A stretch of DNA of 11,082 nucleotides from the NCBI GenBank assembly GCA_045538305.1, contig JAZSRC010000078.1, positions 1 through 11,082 of the forward strand, given 5' to 3'. Source of the DNA: SFHK01 sp045538305. GTDB taxonomy: Bacteria > Bacillota > Clostridia > Christensenellales > Aristaeellaceae. Below the pieces are notes generated by a model. The model did no database searches. It was not told where the DNA came from and saw only the letters and a program-made list of their open reading frames with translations. Shown here piece by piece: positions 6,309-11,082 of the stretch. Position 1 is the first letter of the stretch. Each line of letters starts with the position of its first letter. Position numbers and translations under genes: made by a program.

Positions 6309-7427
6309 ATGAATGTCATTTTTGATAATTTCAAAGCTCTCGAGTGGCAGATGCCGATCATGTGGCTGATTGGCGGCATTCTCATCTACCTCGCCATCAA
6401 GAGGGACATGGAACCCACATTGCTTCTTCCGATGGGCTTTGGCGCCATCCTTATGAATCTTCCCATGCCCGCTGCAGGCGCAGGCGAAGGCCTCGGCGGC
6501 GTTTCCGAAGTACTGGAAACCCTTTACAACGCCGGTATCAGAAATGAACTGTTCCCCCTGCTTCTTTTTATTGGCATCGGCGCCATGATCGACTTTGGTC
6601 CCCTGCTTTCCAACCCCAAGATGCTGCTTTTTGGCGCCGCCGCTCAGTTCGGTATCTTCATGACCCTCTCTTTTGCGTCCCTGTTCGACTTCGGGCCCAC
6701 TGACGCCGCTTCTATTGCCATTATCGGCGCAGCCGACGGCCCCACCTCCATTGCCGTCGCCAACCACTACAATACCGAATATATCGCCGCAATCGTTGTA
6801 GCCGCTTATTCCTACATGGCTCTGGTTCCGATTGTACAGCCCGCGTGCATCCGCCTCGTAACCACCAAAAAGGAACGCCTGATCCGTATGCCCTATAACC
6901 CGAAGTCCGTTACCAAGACCACCCGCATTCTGTTCCCCATTTTCGTTACCATTATTGCAGGCGTAGCGGCGCCCTCTTCTGCGGCTCTCGTCGGCTTCCT
7001 GATGTTCGGAAACCTGATTCGTGAATGCACCGTACTGGATTCCCTTTCCGAAACCGCGCAGAAAGTGCTGGCCAACCTCATCACCCTGCTGCTCGGCATC
7101 ACCGTCGCCTTCAACATGAAGGGCGCAGACTTCCTCACCTGGGAAACCCTGATAATCATGGCTCTCGGCCTGTTCGCCTTCGTATTTGTCACCATCGGCG
7201 GCGTGCTGTTTGCCAAAATCCTCAACCTTTTCCTCAAGGAAAAGATCTACCCCATGGTCGGCGCAGCCGGTATTTCCGCTTTCCCGATGTCGTCCCGCGT
7301 CGTTCATAAGATGGGCCTTAAGGAAGACCCGCAGAACTTCCTGCTCATGCATGCGGCAGGTGCTAACGTTGCCGGTCAGATTGCGTCCGTTGTTGCAGGC
7401 GGCCTGATTATGGCTCTCATCGTGTAA
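6309..7427 (+). CDS. Na+-translocating decarboxylase beta-subunit homologue (OadB/GcdB/MmdB family)
   Basis: This 372-residue polytopic membrane protein belongs to the beta-subunit family that couples decarboxylation of a biotin-bound carboxyl group to Na+ export. ATG 6309 follows AGGAGG (6293-6298) by 10 nt. Family hallmarks are visible: the GAADGPTSIAVA segment around D143, where the conserved Asp binds Na+ in characterised homologues, and the C-terminal GANVAGQIASVVAGG (351-365), the second conserved ion-site region. Length is close to the family norm of about 370-430. The next gene encodes a tiny one-helix protein that may be its partner. No alpha carboxyltransferase or biotin carrier gene is in the window, so the enzyme it serves, or whether it acts with a decarboxylase at all, is unknown. 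Codons end in C far more often than in flanking genes (GGC, GCC, TTC, ACC), which suggests high expression. Confidence 0.93.
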   Translation: MNVIFDNFKALEWQMPIMWLIGGILIYLAIKRDMEPTLLLPMGFGAILMNLPMPAAGAGEGLGGVSEVLETLYNAGIRNELFPLLLFIGIGAMIDFGPLLSNPKMLLFGAAAQFGIFMTLSFASLFDFGPTDAASIAIIGAADGPTSIAVANHYNTEYIAAIVVAAYSYMALVPIVQPACIRLVTTKKERLIRMPYNPKSVTKTTRILFPIFVTIIAGVAAPSSAALVGFLMFGNLIRECTVLDSLSETAQKVLANLITLLLGITVAFNMKGADFLTWETLIIMALGLFAFVFVTIGGVLFAKILNLFLKEKIYPMVGAAGISAFPMSSRVVHKMGLKEDPQNFLLMHAAGANVAGQIASVVAGGLIMALIV

Positions 7428-7444
7428 TAGGAGGATAAGTTACA

Positions 7445-7591
7445 ATGAGAATAAATTTTGAGTATTTCCTTAACTCTCTTCCCGTAATGGGCAAAGGCCT
7501 GCTGGGTATCTTCTTCGTAATGGCCGTTATCTATCTGGTGATCTCCGTTCTTAACAGGGTTACCGTAAAAAACACGAAGAAAGAAAACTGA
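7445..7591 (+). CDS. Small one-helix membrane protein, OadG-like mini-subunit
   Basis: This 48-codon reading frame starts at ATG 7445, 10 nt after a perfect AGGAGG (7429-7434) that itself begins right after the beta-subunit stop. The product has a short amphipathic N-terminus, one predicted membrane helix (about residues 15-37, GMLG-like small residues then VMAVIYLVISVL) and a basic C-terminal tail (VTVKNTKKEN). Decarboxylase Na+ pumps have a small gamma subunit with one N-terminal helix that docks on the beta subunit; annotated OadG-related small transporter subunits of about this size occur next to beta subunits. It lacks the hydrophilic metal-binding tail of full OadG. Spacing and ribosome site strongly support translation; the gamma-like role is inferred from position and topology. 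Confidence 0.85.
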   Translation: MRINFEYFLNSLPVMGKGLLGIFFVMAVIYLVISVLNRVTVKNTKKEN

Positions 7592-7604
7592 TTTCGCTTT
7601 TTTG

Positions 7605-7646
7605 TGCACCGGTATATGCGTTTGCCTTTTTGCATATACCGGTGCA
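7605..7646 (+). repeat. Perfect 15-bp inverted repeat between mini-subunit and DUF368 genes
   Basis: TGCACCGGTATATGC (7605-7619) and its exact reverse complement (7632-7646) flank a 12-nt loop. A T run lies before and inside the structure but not after it, so it is not a standard + strand terminator. It could be an mRNA-stabilising or processing hairpin or a protein-binding operator. The right arm overlaps a possible -10 box (CATAAT 7645-7650) placed 17 bases from TTGCCT (7622-7627); that promoter would start transcription almost at the next ribosome site, so it is doubtful. Confidence 0.65.
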
Positions 7647-7670
7647 TAATACCTTAAAGGAGTATTCTAT

Positions 7671-8630
7671 ATGCAGCGTATATCCATTATACAATCCTTT
7701 TTTTTAATGCTGAAAGGTGCGCTTATCGGTATTGGCGCGGTTATGCCCGGCATCAGCGGCGGCGTGCTTTGCCTGGTTATGGGGATTTATCAGCCCATGA
7801 TGGCGTTAATCGCCAATCCGTTTCGGGAATTTAAAAAGAGAATCGGTTTCTTTATTCCGGTCATCATTGGCTTTGCACTCGGCATTCTTGGAATATCCAA
7901 GGGCGTTGAGCTTCTTTTCCGTTCAAATATGACCATGGCTACCTGGCTGTTCAGCGGTCTTATTATGGGTACGCTTCCGGGCCTTTATAAAGAAGCCGGA
8001 TCCAAGGGCCGCAGTAAAAAGGATTTGCTGATCGCCGTAATTATCTTCGCGCTCGTATTCTCCCTCCTTCTGATGCTTGCGGAACCCGAATCCGCCGCTG
8101 ACGCCCCCTCGGCCGCACCTGCCATTACGACATCCGAACAGCACACGGAGCCCTCGACCGGAGATATCAATCAGATTTCAGAGTCTTCCGAAGTCCATAC
8201 CAAAACCGCCCTGATTCCTCTGGATTCCATCTGGACCTGGGCCCTTGCAGGCGTTTTATGGGCAATTGGCTTTATGGTACCGGGCATGAGTCCTTCCGCA
8301 ATGTTCATTTTCCTCGGCATTTACGAGCCTATGTCCGCGGGTATAGCAGGCTTTGACTTCTTCATCCTGCTTCCGATGGGTATTGCAATGCTGATAACTC
8401 TTCTGCTGTTTTCAAGGTTTATTTCCAATCTTTTCAATAAAGCCTATTCAAAGGCCATGCATTTCTGCTTCGGCACCGCCCTGGCCAGCGCGCTGGCAGT
8501 ATTGCCCATCCGCTCCATTACGAGCGTAAAATCAGCCTTGATTTACCTTATTTACTTCGCTATCGGCGCGGCAATTGCCTTTGCCATGGAAAAAATGAGC
8601 GCGCGCATTCCCTCCGGTGAAGGCCAATAA
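7671..8630 (+). CDS. DUF368 membrane protein, PopT-like undecaprenyl-phosphate translocase family
   Basis: This 319-residue polytopic membrane protein starts at ATG 7671, 8 nt after AAAGGAG (7656-7662). It shows the DUF368 internal duplication: GAVMPGISGGVLCLVMGIYQ (22-41) and GFMVPGMSPSAMFIFLGIYE (200-219). Members of this family, named PopT in recent work, recycle the lipid carrier undecaprenyl phosphate across the membrane for cell-wall and envelope polymer synthesis. Between the two halves lies a hydrophilic Ala/Pro/Ser/Glu-rich loop (about 138-183), predicted extracytoplasmic and probably variable. It follows the beta-subunit pair on the same strand with no clear terminator between, so co-transcription is likely. 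Family membership is clear; lipid-carrier transport by this protein is inferred from the family. Confidence 0.9.
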   Translation: MQRISIIQSFFLMLKGALIGIGAVMPGISGGVLCLVMGIYQPMMALIANPFREFKKRIGFFIPVIIGFALGILGISKGVELLFRSNMTMATWLFSGLIMGTLPGLYKEAGSKGRSKKDLLIAVIIFALVFSLLLMLAEPESAADAPSAAPAITTSEQHTEPSTGDINQISESSEVHTKTALIPLDSIWTWALAGVLWAIGFMVPGMSPSAMFIFLGIYEPMSAGIAGFDFFILLPMGIAMLITLLLFSRFISNLFNKAYSKAMHFCFGTALASALAVLPIRSITSVKSALIYLIYFAIGAAIAFAMEKMSARIPSGEGQ

Positions 8631-8705
8631 CCGACCTGGTTCCCATGTGCATAATACAGAAAACATTTGTACATTCCTACCAGCAACACAGAAAAGGATG
8701 GAAGA

Positions 8706-10226
8706 ATGCAGATGCGACATAGTTTATTGAAGGAAAAATGGAGGGAATCGCTCTCATCCGTTTTACCGATTACCATCTTGGTTTTCCTGATTTGTTTCTT
8801 TATGATTCCCGTATCAAACAATGCGCTGCTAGCGTTCATCTTCGGCGCTGTACTTTTGATTTTCGGCATGGGGCTTTTTACACTCGGAACTGATATCGCT
8901 ATGACCCCTATTGGCGAGCATGTCGGCGGAGCGATTACACGCAGCCGCAAGCTGTGGGTCATTTCTCTGATCGGCTTTGTGGTCGGTATGCTGATTACGC
9001 TGTCCGAGCCGGATCTTCAGGTGCTTGCCGAACAAGTACCCGGCGTTCCAAACATGGTTCTCATTTCTACAGTAGGCATAGGCGTAGGTATTTTTCTGGT
9101 CATCGCGCTTTTGCGCATTGTATTCAGCATTCGAATGTCATACCTGCTTTTGGGTTTTTACGTACTTGTATTCGTGCTGGCTTTCTTCGTGCCCAAAAGC
9201 TTTCTAGCCGTTGCCTTTGACTCCGGTGGCGTAACCACAGGTCCCATGACCGTTCCATTCATACTGGCGCTTGGCGTTGGCGTATCGAATATGCGAAACG
9301 ACAAGAACGCCGGAAACGACTCCTTCGGTCTGGTAGCATTGTGCTCCATTGGCCCGATACTTTCAGTCATGCTACTGGGACTGATTTACAAACCTGAAAC
9401 GGCCGAATATGTTGCGGAGGAGATGCATACAGTCAATACCTCCATTGAACTTTGGGCTATGTTTGTAAAAGAAATTCCACACTTTCTGAAGGAAGTTCTG
9501 ATCGCTCTGGCCCCCATTACGGCGTTTTTCATTATTTCACAGTTTGCGGTACTGAAGCTCAGCAGGCGAAGCGTGCTGAAGATTATGTTCGGCCTAGTGT
9601 TCACATATGTGGGGCTCGTTCTTTTTCTTCTGGGCGTTAACGTAGGCTTTATGCCGGTCGGACAGGAGATTGGTAAAGGCCTTGGCCTTCTTTCTTATAA
9701 CTGGATTCTCGTACCGCTTGGAATGGCAATTGGTTACTTTGTCGTATCGGCCGAGCCGGCTGTGCACGTTCTTTCCAAACAGGTTTATGAGATGACTGCC
9801 GGCGCAATTCCAAAGCGCGCCTTGAGTCTTTCCCTGTCTATCGGCGTATCCGTTTCCGTGGGGCTGGCCATGCTCAGAATTGTTGTCGGTATGCCCATTA
9901 TGTGGCTGCTGATTCCCGGATATGCAATCGCGCTTCTTCTCATGTTTTTCGTGCCGCCCATCTTTACTTCCATAGCATTCGACTCCGGCGGTGTAGCTTC
10001 CGGCCCCATGACGGCAACCTTCCTTTTACCGTTGGCAATGGGCGCATGCGAAACAATGGGCGGAGATATTGCCACCGACGCATTTGGTGTGGTCGCTATG
10101 GTCGCCATGACTCCGCTGATAGCCATTCAGCTTCTGGGCTTGTACTTCCGTATCAAACAGAGTGCAGTACAGTCCACCGAAACGCTAACCGAATCTAAGG
10201 ATGATGCCATTATCGATATGGAATAA
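8706..10226 (+). CDS. DUF1538 family membrane protein with two homologous halves
   Basis: This 506-residue polytopic membrane protein has two tandem DUF1538 units. I chose ATG 8706 because AAAAGGA (8692-8698) lies 7 nt upstream; TTG 8667 has no ribosome site, and ATG 8712 is a possible alternative. Matching motifs mark the halves: TDIAMTPIGEHVG (62-74) with VNVGFMPVGQEIG (311-323); SEPDLQVLAEQV (100-111) with AEPAVHVLSKQV (349-360); AFDSGGVTTGPMT (170-182) with AFDSGGVASGPMT (424-436); DSFGLVAL with DAFGVVAM. The paired AFDSGGV..GPMT segments suggest two inverted or parallel ion/substrate sites, as in duplicated secondary transporters. No function is established for DUF1538 to my knowledge. 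The stop codon is inside the ribosome site of the PII-like gene, so the two are translated together. Confidence 0.9.
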   Translation: MQMRHSLLKEKWRESLSSVLPITILVFLICFFMIPVSNNALLAFIFGAVLLIFGMGLFTLGTDIAMTPIGEHVGGAITRSRKLWVISLIGFVVGMLITLSEPDLQVLAEQVPGVPNMVLISTVGIGVGIFLVIALLRIVFSIRMSYLLLGFYVLVFVLAFFVPKSFLAVAFDSGGVTTGPMTVPFILALGVGVSNMRNDKNAGNDSFGLVALCSIGPILSVMLLGLIYKPETAEYVAEEMHTVNTSIELWAMFVKEIPHFLKEVLIALAPITAFFIISQFAVLKLSRRSVLKIMFGLVFTYVGLVLFLLGVNVGFMPVGQEIGKGLGLLSYNWILVPLGMAIGYFVVSAEPAVHVLSKQVYEMTAGAIPKRALSLSLSIGVSVSVGLAMLRIVVGMPIMWLLIPGYAIALLLMFFVPPIFTSIAFDSGGVASGPMTATFLLPLAMGACETMGGDIATDAFGVVAMVAMTPLIAIQLLGLYFRIKQSAVQSTETLTESKDDAIIDME

Positions 10227-10240
10227 GGAGGAACCCAAGG

Positions 10241-10942
10241 ATGGATGGAGCCAGAGCGCTTTTAACGATCCTTAAGCGCGAAACAGAGAAGGAGTTTTTG
10301 GACCTTCTAAAGCGCTTCGAAGTTCGCACCCTTTTCAGTTTCCCCGGCGAAGGAACCGCAAGTAAAAGCGTACTGAGCCTGCTGGGGCTGGAAGACACCG
10401 AAAAGACGCTGGTCGTATCCGTAACAAGCCGTAAAAAAGCTCAGCGCATTCTTCAGGCAATGATTACCGATCTTGGTATCAACATGCCCGGTCATGGAAT
10501 TGCCATGAGCTTGCCAGTAACCAGCATTGGCGGCGCAAAATTCATGAAATATCTAATGGGCGAAAAGGAAGAATCTGTAAATGAGGTGAACGCCATGGAG
10601 CAGAAGCGCACATATCCTTACGAAATGATAATGGTAATCGCCAAGCGCGGCGCAAGCGAATTGGTCATGAACGCAGCCCGAAGCGCAGGGGCGGGCGGCG
10701 GAACAGTCGTTCACGCAAAAGGAACCGCTCCCGGTGGAACCGGCAGATTCTTCGGAATCTCTATTGCCGACGAAAAGGAATTGATTCTGATCACAGTAAG
10801 GCATGAACGCAAGGATCAGATCATGCATGCCATTATGGAAAAAGCCGGTAACGGCACCGAAGCGGAAGCAGTACTGTTCACCCTCCCGGTAGAGGACGTG
10901 GTTGGCCTGCGAAGCGTCATCGAGGATCATGTAAACCCGTAA
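10241..10942 (+). CDS. Tandem PII-like signalling protein, probable regulator of the DUF1538 protein
   Basis: This 233-residue soluble protein contains two PII-type ferredoxin-like units. ATG 10241 is 9 nt after AAGGAGG (10225-10231), which overlaps the upstream stop. The second unit (about 125-225) is closer to the family: MVIAKRGASELVMNAARSAG, then GGGTVVHAKGTA (152-163), the strand ISIADEKELILITV, and the closing VLFTLPVEDVVGL. The first unit (about 5-100) is divergent but keeps the end pattern (GHGIAMSLPVTSIGG, 84-98) and a strand-helix core (TLVVSVTSRKKAQRILQAM). The canonical uridylylated T-loop tyrosine region is not evident. PII proteins bind adenine nucleotides and often dock on a transporter encoded next door (GlnK-AmtB, SbtB-SbtA). 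By analogy this one likely controls the DUF1538 protein; the ligand is unknown. Ordinary PII subunits are about 110 residues and form trimers, so a two-domain chain is unusual. Confidence 0.87.
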   Translation: MDGARALLTILKRETEKEFLDLLKRFEVRTLFSFPGEGTASKSVLSLLGLEDTEKTLVVSVTSRKKAQRILQAMITDLGINMPGHGIAMSLPVTSIGGAKFMKYLMGEKEESVNEVNAMEQKRTYPYEMIMVIAKRGASELVMNAARSAGAGGGTVVHAKGTAPGGTGRFFGISIADEKELILITVRHERKDQIMHAIMEKAGNGTEAEAVLFTLPVEDVVGLRSVIEDHVNP

Positions 10943-10953
10943 AGCACGGTATC

Positions 10954-10984
10954 AAAAAAATCAGCCCGCATTCGCGGACTGATT
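10954..10984 (-). terminator. Hairpin with U tract on the - strand, possible terminator for a gene to the right
   Basis: Bases 10959-10969 pair with 10974-10984 (11 bp, one mismatch, ATTC loop). The A run at 10954-10960 would be a U tract on the - strand, whereas no T run follows on the + strand. This fits the terminator of a converging gene beyond the right edge, though no such coding end can be confirmed in the window. Confidence 0.5.
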
Positions 10985-11014
10985 CAGATCATCAACAAAC
11001 TCCAGAGAGAGGTT

Positions 11015-11045
11015 TGGAGAGGGAGATAACTCCCTCTCCATTTTT
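11015..11045 (+). terminator. Rho-independent terminator of the beta-subunit to PII-like operon
   Basis: TGGAGAGGGAG (11015-11025) and CTCCCTCTCCA (11030-11040) form a perfect 11-bp stem with an ATAA loop followed by five T residues (11041-11045). It is 72 nt after the PII-like stop codon and probably ends the whole + strand operon. Confidence 0.85.
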
Positions 11046-11082
11046 CATCGATTTCGGCGGCATGTACGGCGAAATCGCGCGT

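Noticed and set aside
6291..7352. Long open frame of about 353 codons on the - strand opposite the beta-subunit gene
   Set aside because: It is the antisense shadow of a clearly conserved membrane protein; its product is a Gly/His/Glu-rich low-quality sequence with no domain, a by-product of C-ending codon bias.
7605..7650. Inverted repeat as a standard rho-independent terminator
   Set aside because: The T run is before and inside the hairpin, not after it, on the + strand; on the - strand the following bases are mostly A.
8667..8705. TTG 8667 as the start of the DUF1538 gene
   Set aside because: No ribosome site precedes it, whereas ATG 8706 has AAAAGGA at proper spacing and gives a typical short basic N-terminus.
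11046..11082. Possible 3' end of a - strand gene at the right edge
   Set aside because: More than one - strand frame is open over this short stretch and none gives a recognisable protein tail, so no call is possible.

Overview
The window looks like chromosomal DNA from an anaerobic, low-to-mid-GC member of the Bacillota, most likely class Clostridia. The evidence is strong AGGAGG-type ribosome binding sites, sigma-A-type promoters, an LplABC-type sugar importer without its own ATPase, a decarboxylase-type Na+ pump subunit, and an aldo/keto reductase with a two-cluster ferredoxin tail. Gene density is high. I saw no IS element, phage gene, CRISPR array, tRNA or rRNA.

Left block (1-3303, + strand): the 3' end of a solute-binding protein gene, then two permease genes of a CUT1-type carbohydrate ABC importer, closed by a terminator. 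A strong hairpin separates the binding-protein gene from the permeases. Both permeases carry extra N-terminal sequence. The second has about 280 additional residues, predicted to form a membrane-anchored extracytoplasmic coiled coil, which is unusual for this family.

Middle block (3325-5937, - strand): an uncharacterised 422-residue protein with a full ferritin-like diiron signature, and upstream of it an aldo/keto reductase with two [4Fe-4S] motifs. Each has its own terminator; the reductase also has a near-consensus promoter.

Right block (6063-11045, + strand): a near-consensus promoter, divergent from the reductase promoter, drives a leader of about 210 nt. The leader can fold into a cloverleaf-like four-way junction and holds a segment complementary to the downstream Shine-Dalgarno sequence. 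Then follow a Na+-translocating decarboxylase beta-subunit homologue, a 48-residue one-helix protein, a DUF368 (PopT-like, undecaprenyl-phosphate translocase family) protein, a duplicated DUF1538 membrane protein, and a tandem PII-like signalling protein. A terminator follows. No carboxyltransferase or biotin carrier gene is present in the window, so the beta subunit looks orphaned.

The most interesting parts are the DUF1538 plus tandem PII-like pair (a probable transporter with its own regulator), the structured leader before the beta-subunit gene, the possible two-piece beta plus mini-subunit transporter, the coiled-coil permease and the ferritin-like protein. Functions of the DUF1538, PII-like and ferritin-like proteins are not established by the sequence.
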